Below, piece after piece: positions 26,335-34,771 of a stretch of DNA of 64,000 nt (position 1 is the first letter of the stretch; each line of letters starts with the position of its first letter). Location: NCBI RefSeq assembly GCF_028728205.1, contig NZ_JAQYUU010000001.1:1229318-1293317 (forward strand). The letters run 5' to 3'. A program made the translations under genes and the position numbers. The notes beneath the pieces are model-generated. The model searched no databases. It was not told the DNA's origin and saw nothing but the letters and a program-made list of their open reading frames with translations. The DNA comes from Clostridium sp. 'White wine YQ'. GTDB lineage: Bacteria > Bacillota > Clostridia > Clostridiales > Clostridiaceae.

Positions 26335-27222
26335 TTATACACATGCTTCTTCAAAATCAGAATTCAATATATGTTCTGGAAAGGTTTCTTCTGCAACAAA
26401 GTCTGTTGTAGGTACAGTTTCATCTACTTCGTCTAAACTGACATTGTCTAACCAAATTTGACCTTTTCCAGTTAATAAAACACCAACATTAAGAATTTCT
26501 GCACCATTAGGTACATCTAATACACAGGAATAGAGATTCCACTCTGTAGACCCAGAAATTGCTCTACTTTGCATATTATCAAATTTCAATAGTTCTCCGT
26601 GCTTTCCATCTATTCGAAACCACAATCCACACCATTTTTCTACATCTTTAGTTTTTACAAAACCTTTAAAGCACATTCTTTTGCCATAATAATTTTTTGC
26701 ACTAACTTGCTGCATAATGGTACCAAATTCTTGGTCATAAATATCATCAGATGCCGAATAAAGTGTTGCTGATTTTGATCCCATATGAAAAGTTTTGGAA
26801 TCAATGCATGCCACATATTTTTCTGGAGAACCTCCTGTAACAATCCAATTTTTAATTTGATTTTGTTTATCCATAAATAATCCTCCCGTAATTAAGTTTT
26901 TATTGATAGAACGATATTTGCCTGGAGGTAATTGATATACACTTTTAAACGCTCTTGTAAATGCTTCCTGCGATTCAAAACAAAGTGTTTGAGCAATTTC
27001 TAAAATTGAAAAATCAGTTGTTCTTAAAAAAGATGCTGCATGAGAAAGTCTTCTTTTTCTAATATATTCGTATAAAGATGTTCCAACTTCTTTTTGAAAT
27101 ACTCTTATAAAATAATATTTTGAATACCGAACTTCACTAGAAATTTCATCTACGGTTAACTCTTTATACAAATTTAATTCTATATATTCCAATGCTTTCC
27201 GTACTGTATCGCTGTGTATCAT
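26335..27222 (-). CDS. AraC-family transcriptional regulator
   Basis: The 295-residue protein has an N-terminal AraC DNA-binding domain, two helix-turn-helix units within residues 1-105 (LTVDEISSEVRYSKYYF; SILEIAQTLCFESQEAFTRA, ending PGKYRS). The C-terminal domain of about 180 residues (from NWIVTGGSPEKY) looks beta-rich, with CGLWFRIDG and QIWLDNVSLDE, reminiscent of carbohydrate-binding jelly rolls. That domain is probably the effector sensor. The ATG at 27222 follows GGAGG; the ligand and target are unknown. Confidence 0.85.
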   Translation of the reverse strand: MIHSDTVRKALEYIELNLYKELTVDEISSEVRYSKYYFIRVFQKEVGTSLYEYIRKRRLSHAASFLRTTDFSILEIAQTLCFESQEAFTRAFKSVYQLPPGKYRSINKNLITGGLFMDKQNQIKNWIVTGGSPEKYVACIDSKTFHMGSKSATLYSASDDIYDQEFGTIMQQVSAKNYYGKRMCFKGFVKTKDVEKWCGLWFRIDGKHGELLKFDNMQSRAISGSTEWNLYSCVLDVPNGAEILNVGVLLTGKGQIWLDNVSLDEVDETVPTTDFVAEETFPEHILNSDFEEACV

Positions 27223-27350
27223 CAACCTCACCTCCTGTTTAAGTAAATTATAGCATGTATTTCCTTTTCATTTTTGATTAATCTTGCTCTCTTATTCAAC
27301 CTTTTCAGAATTTTTATTATAATTCCTCAATAAGTGGTGAGTTTAAAAAG

Positions 27351-27396
27351 AAAAGGACATTTTTCAGTAAATCGATTCACTGAAAAATGTCCTTTT
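27351..27396 (-). terminator. Terminator of the lipoprotein gene
   Basis: AAAAGGACATTTTTCAGT pairs perfectly with ACTGAAAAATGTCCTTTT (18 bp) around a 10-nt loop, followed on the minus strand by CTTTTTAAAC. One of the longest stems in the window. Confidence 0.85.
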
Positions 27397-27430
27397 AATG
27401 TTTCTGAAAAATCTAATCTTAAAGTCACCC

Positions 27431-28135
27431 TTATTTCGCAATTTTTCTCTTATAAATTAGGGCAGCAATTATTGAAATTGCAAGAATTACTCCTATAGTT
27501 ATTGGTAAAATATAATTTTTCTTAACTATTCCATCGGTAGTGTATGTAAGAGTTATTTTTGTGTTTTGATCTATTTGTCCTAATTTATACTTCCATATAG
27601 CTGTATTATCTCCTGATTTATCTGTAGCATTACTACTTACTATTCTTCCAGGAACAGTTATTTGATTAGTAATTTCTACGTTTTTAACATAATTAATTAA
27701 AGTTGCATCATATGCACTGGTTCCGCCAGTTTGATTTATTGCATCATCTACAAGCGAGCTATTAACACTAAGATTTATTGTAACTTGATTTTCTGTAACT
27801 CCTTTTGCTTCATTAACGCTTATAGTAGCATATCTTTTATCTGCTAGTAACTTATTTACATCATTTAAATTATTAAACTTAATGCTAACTTCCTCAACAT
27901 TATTATTATCTTTTACATACTTAGATGTTTCAAAACCAAGTTTTTTCATCTCATCTGCATTGATAAAATCTCTACCAACAAGTCTAGCTACAACATTATC
28001 ATATAATACTTGAAACTTAAAATCTCCGGAACCATCTTTATTTATATTAGTAAATGAACTCATCTTTACAATTCCGCAGCCTACTAAAAACAAGGATAGT
28101 AGTAATATAGCCATTATCGAAATTCTCTTTTTCAT
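27431..28135 (-). CDS. LppM-like membrane-anchored lipoprotein
   Basis: A 234-residue exported protein. The signal peptide ends in the lipobox LVGC (about residue 18-21), a lipid-modified cysteine is predicted, and a C-terminal membrane helix (ILPITIGVILAISIIAALIY) with a basic tail (KRKIAK) follows. The middle, with TNINKDGSGDFKFQV, is typical of the LppM domain seen in mycobacterial and clostridial cell-envelope proteins. Role unknown. The ATG at 28135 follows AAAGGTG. Confidence 0.75.
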   Translation of the reverse strand: MKKRISIMAILLLSLFLVGCGIVKMSSFTNINKDGSGDFKFQVLYDNVVARLVGRDFINADEMKKLGFETSKYVKDNNNVEEVSIKFNNLNDVNKLLADKRYATISVNEAKGVTENQVTINLSVNSSLVDDAINQTGGTSAYDATLINYVKNVEITNQITVPGRIVSSNATDKSGDNTAIWKYKLGQIDQNTKITLTYTTDGIVKKNYILPITIGVILAISIIAALIYKRKIAK

Positions 28136-28225
28136 ATATAACACACCTTTATAATTTAATAATTATAGTATTTACTTTGAACTCGGAAAAATTCATTAAT
28201 ACATATCTTTGATATAATAAAAAAA

Positions 28226-28255
28226 GATGATTTCTATTAAATAATAGAAATCATC
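28226..28255 (-). terminator. Terminator of ilvE
   Basis: GATGATTTCTATTA / TAATAGAAATCATC, a 14-bp perfect stem with a very short loop, followed on the minus strand by TTTTTTTATTA. Confidence 0.85.
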
Positions 28256-28275
28256 TCTCTTAACTCTATAAAATA

Positions 28276-29295
28276 CTACACTTCAAAAATCCAACCTTCT
28301 GGCGCTTTAACATCACCTATTTGAATTCCATATAGTGTATCATATAATTTCTTAGTTATTGGACCTACTTCAGTTTCGCTATAGAATACATGAAGTTTAT
28401 CTTTATACTCTATACCACCGATTGGAGTTATAACTGCTGCTGTACCACATGCGCCAGCTTCCTTAAACTCATCTAGATTTTCAACAAAAACATCTCTTTC
28501 CTCTGTTTCTAAACCTAAATATTCTTTTGCTACATGTAATAATGAATACTTAGTTATACTTGGAAGTATTGAAGGTGATATAGGAGTTACAAATTTATTA
28601 TCCTTAGTAATACCAAAGAAGTTAGCTGAACCAACCTCTTCTATTTTTGTATGAGTTGCAGGATCTAAATATACACAATCTGCATATCCTTTCTTTGCAG
28701 CAATCTCATGAGGCATTAAACTTGAAGCGTAATTTCCTCCAACCTTTTCTCCTCCAGTTCCATAAGGAGCTGCTCTATCATAATCTGCAATCATAAAGTT
28801 AACTGGAGTCATTCCTCCTTTGAAATATGGACCAACTGGTAAACAGAAAATACAGAATAAGTATTCTGGAGCTGGTTTAACACCTACATTATCTCCTACA
28901 CCAATAACAAAAGGTCTTATATATAAAGTTGCTCCTGTGCCATAAGGTGGAACATAAGCCTCATTTGCCTTTACAACTTGCTTTACAGCATCAATAAACT
29001 TTTCTACTGGTACTTCAGGCATAAGTAATCTTCTACAACTTCTGTTCATTCTTTTTGCATTTTCATCTGCTCTAAAAAGTTGTATTTTTCCTTCTTTAGT
29101 TTTGTATGCTTTTAGCCCCTCAAAGCATTGTTGTCCGTAATGTAGTGCAGTAGAAGCCTCACTAATTTTTAACATATTGTCTTCTACTAAGCTTCCTTCA
29201 TCCCATTTTCCGTTTTTCCAAGTAGAAATATAACGGAAGTCTGTTTTCATGTAAGCGAACCCCAAGTTCTGCCAATCAATATTTACTTCTTTCAA
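28276..29295 (-). CDS. ilvE: Branched-chain amino acid aminotransferase
   Basis: A 339-residue PLP enzyme of fold type IV that transfers amino groups between glutamate and the branched-chain 2-oxo acids. Recognisable stretches are [15 protein letters not shown], the PLP lysine region [13 protein letters not shown], and [12 protein letters not shown]. Length and motifs fit the eukaryote-like BCAT2 type of IlvE. I saw no T-box or other attenuator in the 180 bp upstream; a dispersed repeat lies behind it. Confidence 0.95.
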   Translation of the reverse strand: MKEVNIDWQNLGFAYMKTDFRYISTWKNGKWDEGSLVEDNMLKISEASTALHYGQQCFEGLKAYKTKEGKIQLFRADENAKRMNRSCRRLLMPEVPVEKFIDAVKQVVKANEAYVPPYGTGATLYIRPFVIGVGDNVGVKPAPEYLFCIFCLPVGPYFKGGMTPVNFMIADYDRAAPYGTGGEKVGGNYASSLMPHEIAAKKGYADCVYLDPATHTKIEEVGSANFFGITKDNKFVTPISPSILPSITKYSLLHVAKEYLGLETEERDVFVENLDEFKEAGACGTAAVITPIGGIEYKDKLHVFYSETEVGPITKKLYDTLYGIQIGDVKAPEGWIFEV

Positions 29296-29472
29296 AATAA
29301 ATTACCCCCTGTCTTATAGTTTAAAAATTATTGAAATCTAGTGAGTACATTTAAAATCTTATATTTAAATGCATTCAGCAAACTTAACATACTACCATTC
29401 TACAACAAAAATCAAAATTTTTATACTTATTGAAATAATTTTTTGAAACTTTTTTCCTATGAAGACAGGTTT

Positions 29473-29576
29473 TATAGGGTTTTTTATAGGAAACTTAACT
29501 TATTCCTATTTTAAAATGTCGGCCTCTGGACATTTTCAATCATGAATAAGTTATTAGTTGAACTTAAAACCCTATA
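29473..29576. repeat. Dispersed palindromic repeat, copy A
   Basis: A 104-bp imperfect palindrome. The outer arms begin TATAGGGTTTT and end AAAACCCTATA; inner arms AACTTATTC / GAATAAGTT pair too. The segments between them (TATAGGAAACTT and AGTTGAACTT) do not pair but are conserved in the other copies. The centre carries an extra hairpin, AAAATGTC...GACATTTT. Related copies are at 31800, 33895 and 63664 (inverted). It lies between dacF and ilvE; its AAAACCC-TATA-GGGTTTT end may also terminate dacF. Confidence 0.75.
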
Positions 29577-29594
29577 GGGTTTTTGTTTTAATAT

Positions 29595-30680
29595 TTAACT
29601 AATTAAATCGTTAAAACTCTCTTTTTTAAAGTTTCTATTTGAATATAGGTTTTTTCTATAAATCTCCTTACCATCCTTTTTACTCTTTATCCTAACAAAG
29701 CCAATGTAGTCACCTTTTAAGATATTTTTCTTTGGCTTTATAAAATAAATTTCAGAATCAATTCCGTCCTTAGGTACTTCCATGGAAACTTCATTTAATT
29801 TTAATAATCCTGATGTTATTAGTTTTTCATTTGGAATACTTACTTTAAATAAATCTTTGCATTCACTATAATTTGCCTTTACATATTGATAAATTTCATT
29901 AGTTTCGTTCCACCTATTAGGACAATTTAATACCACAATTATTATATCTCTATCTTCATATCTAACTGAAGATACTAGGCATTTTCCTGCTCCACCAGTA
30001 TAACCTGTCTTTACTCCATTTGCTTCAGGTATGATGGATAAAATCTTATTTATATTAACGTAATCTCTGGTAAAATTAAACTTATCTTTCTTAATTTCTT
30101 TTGTACCAACTATCTCCCTAAAAACTTCATTTTCCATGGCCTTTCTTGTTGCTAATGCTAAATCATATGCAGTAGAATAATGATTTTGAGTATCTAATCC
30201 ATGCGGAGAATTAAATGAACTATTAACTAATCCAATATTTCTACTACATTCATTCATATAAATATAGAAGTTATCTAAGGTTCCTCCAATATGCTCTGCA
30301 ATAGCAATTGCTGCATCATTTCCTGATCTATACATAAGCCCATAAAGTAATTCTCTAAGCGAAATTTGTTCTCCTGCTCTATATCCAACAGTTGAGCCTT
30401 TAATATTAGCAGCACTTTTACTTATCACTACCTTTTCATCAAGCTTTCCCCTATTTATTGCTACTAGTGAAGTTATGATTTTAGTTGTACTAGCCATGGG
30501 CACGATACTATGAGCATTTTTTTCATATAATACAGCCCCACTTTTACCATCAATAGCTACTGCTGCTCTTGCATCAATTCTCATTACTTTTTCTTTTGCA
30601 GCTGGTTTTACTTTTGCAAATACACCTTGCTGTATAACTAACATAAAGATTAACATAAACGAACCTATTTTATACTTCAT
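29595..30680 (-). CDS. dacF: D-alanyl-D-alanine carboxypeptidase (DacF-like)
   Basis: A 361-residue penicillin-binding protein 5-type enzyme. It trims the terminal D-Ala from peptidoglycan stem peptides. A signal peptide (about 1-22) is followed by the catalytic motifs S64-TTK67 (MASTTKI), SGN (YRSGNDAA) and KTG (GVKTGYTGG). The C-terminal region (about 265-361) is the PBP5-type domain, without an obvious amphipathic anchor. The neighbours (DUF2953, GerW, ScpAB) match the sporulation/segregation neighbourhood of dacF in clostridia. Confidence 0.92.
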   Translation of the reverse strand: MKYKIGSFMLIFMLVIQQGVFAKVKPAAKEKVMRIDARAAVAIDGKSGAVLYEKNAHSIVPMASTTKIITSLVAINRGKLDEKVVISKSAANIKGSTVGYRAGEQISLRELLYGLMYRSGNDAAIAIAEHIGGTLDNFYIYMNECSRNIGLVNSSFNSPHGLDTQNHYSTAYDLALATRKAMENEVFREIVGTKEIKKDKFNFTRDYVNINKILSIIPEANGVKTGYTGGAGKCLVSSVRYEDRDIIIVVLNCPNRWNETNEIYQYVKANYSECKDLFKVSIPNEKLITSGLLKLNEVSMEVPKDGIDSEIYFIKPKKNILKGDYIGFVRIKSKKDGKEIYRKNLYSNRNFKKESFNDLIS

Positions 30681-30792
30681 ATAATCACCCCATTTATATT
30701 TTGCATATAAAACAAATTTTAATTCATGTGTTATATGTATAATTATGGAACAAATGGTTAAAATAATTATTAAATCCTAGGTGGTGAATTAT

Positions 30793-31344
30793 ATGTTTTA
30801 TGCTCTTTTTACTTTATTTCTAATAATAATATTATTTCCTATTCCAATAAAATTTAGAGTTGAAATTGATGAGTTTAAGATTAAAGTCTTTTTATATAAA
30901 AAATTAATTTTAGATAAGGATATCTTTTCATTAATAAAAAAAGAGAAAGCAAAACCAAAAACAAAAGAAAAGAAGAAAGACTCAAGAAAATATAAATTAG
31001 ATTATTTAAATATAGTTAACTCGTTAAAAAAATCGACCTTTAAACCTATATTAAAATATAGACTCCAAATAGATTATGATTTATCTGATGCTTATCCAAC
31101 TGCAATTTTAAATGGATTAATTACTCCAATAGCATATGTGATTCATGGTCAATTAATTAGATTTTTAAAAGTTACAAATTACAAAATTAAAATCACACCT
31201 AAATTTAATAATAGTTTTTATTTATATTTTTCATTTAAAGGAATAATTTATGTAAATTTAGTTAAAATAACTATTATTGGTTTTAAAATTTTGAAAAGTA
31301 TTAAAAAGGAGGTGTCCCCTTTAAGGGAAGCATATGGACAATAG
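30793..31344 (+). CDS. DUF2953 domain protein
   Basis: A 183-residue protein with one N-terminal membrane helix (FYALFTLFLIIILFPIPIKF) and a long basic segment (KKEKAKPKTKEKKKDSRKYK) before the DUF2953 core. The family is typically encoded beside GerW/YtfJ in spore formers. The ATG at 30793 follows AGGTGG; a GTG further upstream overlaps this site. Its end overlaps the GerW gene by 11 bp. Confidence 0.85.
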   Translation: MFYALFTLFLIIILFPIPIKFRVEIDEFKIKVFLYKKLILDKDIFSLIKKEKAKPKTKEKKKDSRKYKLDYLNIVNSLKKSTFKPILKYRLQIDYDLSDAYPTAILNGLITPIAYVIHGQLIRFLKVTNYKIKITPKFNNSFYLYFSFKGIIYVNLVKITIIGFKILKSIKKEVSPLREAYGQ

Positions 31345-31759
31345 TCATCCAATTGAAAACTTAATGAGATGTACCATGGAAAATCTAATTCAAATGATAG
31401 ATGTTAATACAGTAATAGGTGATACAGTTCAAACTAATGATGGTAGCTTCATAATACCTATATCAAAAGTAAGCTTTGGTTTTGCTTCTGGTGGAAGTGA
31501 ATTTGGTTCTGAAAAAACTAATAAAGCTACAAACTCAGATTTTCCATTCGGAGGAGGTTCAGGTGCTGGTGTGTCTGTGAAGCCTGTAGCATTTTTGGTC
31601 TTAAGAGAAAATTCTATTAGACTCTTACCAGTTGATGTAAATAATACTTATGATAGAATTGTAGATACAATTCCTCAAATTATTGAGATTATAAAAGAAA
31701 GTATGAACAAACAACCAAAAACCAATTGTTATTCAAGTGAAACTCCTAAAAATGAATAA
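31334..31759 (+). CDS. gerW: GerW/YtfJ-family sporulation protein
   Basis: The 141-residue protein has the GerW family signature: NLIQMIDVNTVIGDTVQTND, PISKVSFGFASGGSEF, the glycine-rich GGGSGAGVSVKPVAFLV and a C-terminal short segment. In Bacillus the protein YtfJ/GerW is needed for normal spore germination. It is coupled to DUF2953; a terminator follows. Confidence 0.92.
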   Translation: MDNSHPIENLMRCTMENLIQMIDVNTVIGDTVQTNDGSFIIPISKVSFGFASGGSEFGSEKTNKATNSDFPFGGGSGAGVSVKPVAFLVLRENSIRLLPVDVNNTYDRIVDTIPQIIEIIKESMNKQPKTNCYSSETPKNE

Positions 31760-31762
31760 ACT

Positions 31763-31796
31763 AAGAGCATCATAAATTAATTTTTATGATGCTCTT
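31763..31796 (+). terminator. Terminator of gerW
   Basis: AAGAGCATCATAAA / TTTATGATGCTCTT, a 14-bp stem with a 6-nt loop followed by ATTTATT. Confidence 0.85.
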
Positions 31797-31799
31797 ATT

Positions 31800-31836
31800 T
31801 ATTGGGTTTTTATAGGAGACTGAACTTAAAACCCTA
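31800..31836. repeat. Dispersed palindromic repeat, short copy C
   Basis: TATTGGGTTTTTATAGGA followed shortly by TGAACTTAAAACCCTAT. It keeps only the two outer parts of the longer copies and lacks the central arms, as if by internal deletion. It lies between the convergent gerW and scpB genes. Confidence 0.65.
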
Positions 31837-31839
31837 TTT

Positions 31840-32448
31840 TTACTCCATAGATTCAAATTCTTCTTTAATTTCTTCTTCTTCCTCATCTGCAGCTACAAAA
31901 AGATCTATAGATGGCATTTCTTTTAAGTCTTGTAATCCAAAAGCTCTTAAGAATTCTTCAGTTGTTCCATATAAAATTGGTCTTCCTGGAACATCTAATC
32001 TTCCTATTTCTTTAATTAAGTTTCTCTCCTGAAGCTTTTGAAGAGCTGAATCACTCTTTACACCTCTTATATCATCTATATCAATTCTTGTGATTGGTTG
32101 CTTATATGCAATTATAGCTAAACTTTCTAAAGAAGCTTGAGATAAAGATTGTCTAATATTTTTCTTTAATAATTTTTGTATGTAATCACTATATTGAGGC
32201 TTAGTTACAAATTGATACGCATTTTGGATAGATATTAGCTTAATACCTCTTCCTTCATCTTCAAATTCCTTTTCCATTTCCATAAGTAGAAGTTCGCATT
32301 CTTCTAAGCTGCATTCAATTATATTTGCTATATCTCTTGCCGGTAATGGCTCTCCAGCTGTAAATAATAACGCCTCAATAATAGATTTTAAGGTTTCCTT
32401 TTTTGAAACCTGCTTAAATTCAAACTGATTTATGTCAATACTACTCAT
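31840..32448 (-). CDS. scpB: Segregation and condensation protein B
   Basis: A 202-residue winged-helix protein that binds Smc with ScpA and helps compact and separate chromosomes. Motifs include IIEALLFTAGEPLPARDIA, LESLAIIAYKQPITR and GRPILYGTTEEFLRAFGL, and there is an acidic C-terminal tail. The ATG at 32448 follows AAAAGGAG. It overlaps the stop of scpA by 8 bp, so translation is coupled. Confidence 0.95.
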   Translation of the reverse strand: MSSIDINQFEFKQVSKKETLKSIIEALLFTAGEPLPARDIANIIECSLEECELLLMEMEKEFEDEGRGIKLISIQNAYQFVTKPQYSDYIQKLLKKNIRQSLSQASLESLAIIAYKQPITRIDIDDIRGVKSDSALQKLQERNLIKEIGRLDVPGRPILYGTTEEFLRAFGLQDLKEMPSIDLFVAADEEEEEIKEEFESME

Positions 32449-33193
32449 TATCCATTCTCCTTTTAATAAGAATTTCACCAAAACTGCCTGTTTGGAATAC
32501 ATTTATAACCTTTTCTTTAATTAACTCAAGTAGTGCTAGAAATGTAACTACTGTTTCCATTTTACATTCACTTGAACTTATTAGATCATCAAAGGAATAT
32601 GTCTTCCCTTCTAGTATGTAATTTGTTAAATCTATCATTTTATCTTCCATTCTATATCTATCAAGTTGAACAGTTTTACTCATGTTTGAGTCTGAAACAT
32701 CGTTTCTTCTATTTCTTACTCTTTCCATGAGTTCATTATATATTTTGTATAAGCTTAACATTGTTACATTCTTAAGAATATCTTCATTTGATACATCTGA
32801 CTTTTCTTCAGGAATAATCTCAGGTTTCTTAGAAAAAACTATCCCTGTATATAAGCTTTTTTCTCTTAAGTACTCAGCAGCTGCTTTAAACTTTCTATAT
32901 TGAACAAGCTTTTCAACTAAAGATAACTTAGGATCTTGATCATCATCATTTTCATCCTTTGCTTTAGGAAGGAGCATTTTTGATTTTATTTCAATCAAAG
33001 TGGCAGCAATAACTATGAATTCAGAGGTTATTTCTAAGTCCATCTCTTTCATACTTTGCAAATGCTCTAAGTATTGATTAGTTATTTCAAAAATCTTTAT
33101 ATCATATATATCCATCTTATTTTTTCTAATAAGATGGAGCAATAAATCAAAAGGACCCTCAAAGTCCGCAATTTTTACTTTTAAAGCTTCCAT
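32441..33193 (-). CDS. scpA: Segregation and condensation protein A
   Basis: A 250-residue kleisin that bridges the heads of the Smc dimer. The N-terminal signature FEGPFDLLLHLIRKNKMDIYD is followed by a helical middle and the C-terminal winged-helix segment (FLALLELIKEKVINVFQ). It lies upstream of scpB in the same transcript. Confidence 0.95.
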   Translation of the reverse strand: MEALKVKIADFEGPFDLLLHLIRKNKMDIYDIKIFEITNQYLEHLQSMKEMDLEITSEFIVIAATLIEIKSKMLLPKAKDENDDDQDPKLSLVEKLVQYRKFKAAAEYLREKSLYTGIVFSKKPEIIPEEKSDVSNEDILKNVTMLSLYKIYNELMERVRNRRNDVSDSNMSKTVQLDRYRMEDKMIDLTNYILEGKTYSFDDLISSSECKMETVVTFLALLELIKEKVINVFQTGSFGEILIKRRMDNE

Positions 33194-33297
33194 TAAATAT
33201 CTCTCCTAAATTATTTATGAACACATTATATAATACCATCTCATTAGTTATTTAACAATTAGGAATGTAATTTAATGGTACCAAACAAAAATGCCAT

Positions 33298-33801
33298 TTA
33301 CGCATTTATAATCTCTTTTATTTTTTCTACAGTTTCACTTACAGTAAGATTACTTGTATCAATCTTAATTGTATCCATATCTTTATATAGTTTAAGACGG
33401 TCTAAGCTTCTATTTATGCAGTCTTCATCCCTTAGATTATTTTCTACATCTTTTCCTATCCTCTTTCTTAAACCCTCTTCTGAACACATAAGAGTAATTT
33501 TATAAACCTCATATTCTATATTATCGAGATTTTTTAAAATACTTTCAAATATCTCTTCTAAATGAATCACCCAATTAAATACTATATATTCTATAGAAGA
33601 ATTATTTAAAAAACTATTAAGTAAATAGTTTATGTTTTTCTGTACCATTTCTATATTTTCTTCATTAGCTACAAATGGATTAAGCATCCAGCACCAATCA
33701 CCATCTAGCCATACTGAGTTATCAAGACTTTTATATAATTCTCTACAGGTAGTAGTTTTGCCTATACCCATTGCACCATTTATGATTATTAACTTCTTCA
33801 T
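33298..33801 (-). CDS. P-loop nucleotide kinase-like protein
   Basis: A 167-residue protein with a Walker A motif (GAMGIGKTT, residues 9-17) followed by LDGDWCWMLNPF, where the acidic residue may bind metal or substrate. It resembles small AAA/shikimate-kinase-like or chloramphenicol-phosphotransferase-like P-loop kinases. A lid region RKRIGKDVENN is present. The phosphorylated substrate is unknown. The ATG at 33801 follows GGAGGG; an in-frame ATG 21 bases upstream lacks a site. Confidence 0.7.
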   Translation of the reverse strand: MKKLIIINGAMGIGKTTTCRELYKSLDNSVWLDGDWCWMLNPFVANEENIEMVQKNINYLLNSFLNNSSIEYIVFNWVIHLEEIFESILKNLDNIEYEVYKITLMCSEEGLRKRIGKDVENNLRDEDCINRSLDRLKLYKDMDTIKIDTSNLTVSETVEKIKEIINA

Positions 33802-33894
33802 TATCTTACCCTCCATTATCAATTACCCAAAATTAATTATATCATATTCTCTATATTCCTTGAGTAACTCTTATTAATTAGTTAAAATGGATTG

Positions 33895-33964
33895 TATAGG
33901 TTTTTTATAGGAAACTTAACTTATGCTTACATAAATAAGTTAATAGTTGAACTTAAAACCCTAT
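33895..33964. repeat. Dispersed palindromic repeat, copy B
   Basis: A 70-bp copy, TATAGGTTTTTTATAGGAA ... CTTAACTTAT, a 9-base loop, AATAAGTTAATAGTTGAAC ... CCCTAT. It has the same segment order as copy A but no central extra hairpin. It lies between divergent genes (P-loop kinase and DUF2161), so it is not simply a terminator. Confidence 0.75.
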
Positions 33965-33991
33965 GTATAAGTTTCAAAAGGAGACATAAAA

Positions 33992-34711
33992 ATGAGTGAT
34001 ATTGTTCTTGAAAGAGATATGTATATCCCTGTCAGAGATTTTTTTATAAGTAAAGGATATGAAGTAAGAAGTGAAGTTAACAATTGTGATGTTTGTGCCA
34101 TGAAGGGTGATGAGCTCATTATAATAGAACTAAAGAAAAATTTAAGCGTTGATCTTTTAGTTCAAGGTGCAAAAAGACAAAAGACAGCTGATCTTGTATA
34201 TATTGCTATTCCAAAGCCTAAAAAGCGTACAAGCTTTTCTAAATGGAGAGACATCTGCCATTTAATTAAAAGATTAGAACTTGGTTTAATTTTGGTTTCA
34301 AGTAGAAAAACTATTGAAATAGCTATTCATCCTGAAGCTTTTGATAGAGATAAAAGTATTATACAAAATAAAAGAAAACGTGATAAGCTTATAAAAGAAT
34401 TCAATGGCAGACATTTAGATATGAATGTTGGAGGAAGCACTGGAGAAAAACTTATGACTTCATATAGAGAAGATGCTTTATATATTGCCTGTTGTTTACA
34501 TATGTTTGGTCCACTTTCTGCTGCTAAGTTAAGAAAACTTGGTGCTGATGCTAAAAAAACCTATTCTATAGTTTATAATAATCACTATGGGTGGTTTAGA
34601 AAGATTGATATGGGAGTCTATTCTCTTACAGATGAAGGCATTAAAGCTCTTACTACATATAAAGAAATTATAGAAATATTAAAAACTAATATTCAAAATT
34701 TCAATGGATAG
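33992..34711 (+). CDS. DUF2161 PD-(D/E)XK-fold protein
   Basis: The 239-residue protein carries a restriction-endonuclease-like core near the N-terminus: D33 (NNCDVCAMKG) and E46-x-K48 (IIIELKKN), spacing typical of PD-(D/E)XK phosphodiesterases. A helical middle and a winged-helix-like C-terminal part (GPLSAAKLRKLGADA...GVYSLTDEGIKAL) follow. The substrate is unknown; no modification enzyme or partner is adjacent, so it is not an evident restriction system. Confidence 0.85.
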   Translation: MSDIVLERDMYIPVRDFFISKGYEVRSEVNNCDVCAMKGDELIIIELKKNLSVDLLVQGAKRQKTADLVYIAIPKPKKRTSFSKWRDICHLIKRLELGLILVSSRKTIEIAIHPEAFDRDKSIIQNKRKRDKLIKEFNGRHLDMNVGGSTGEKLMTSYREDALYIACCLHMFGPLSAAKLRKLGADAKKTYSIVYNNHYGWFRKIDMGVYSLTDEGIKALTTYKEIIEILKTNIQNFNG

Positions 34712-34771
34712 ATTTTTATAATACTATCCATTTATTTTAATTAGATTTATTTCATTATTAAGGGGGGAATT

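Noticed and set aside
29296..29472. T-box or other amino-acid leader upstream of ilvE
   Set aside because: No T-box consensus (no GGUGG-type antiterminator segment) and no attenuator hairpin pair was found; only AT-rich sequence.
33895..33964. Simple terminator explanation for the palindromic repeat
   Set aside because: This copy lies between divergently transcribed genes, upstream of both, where a terminator would not be expected.
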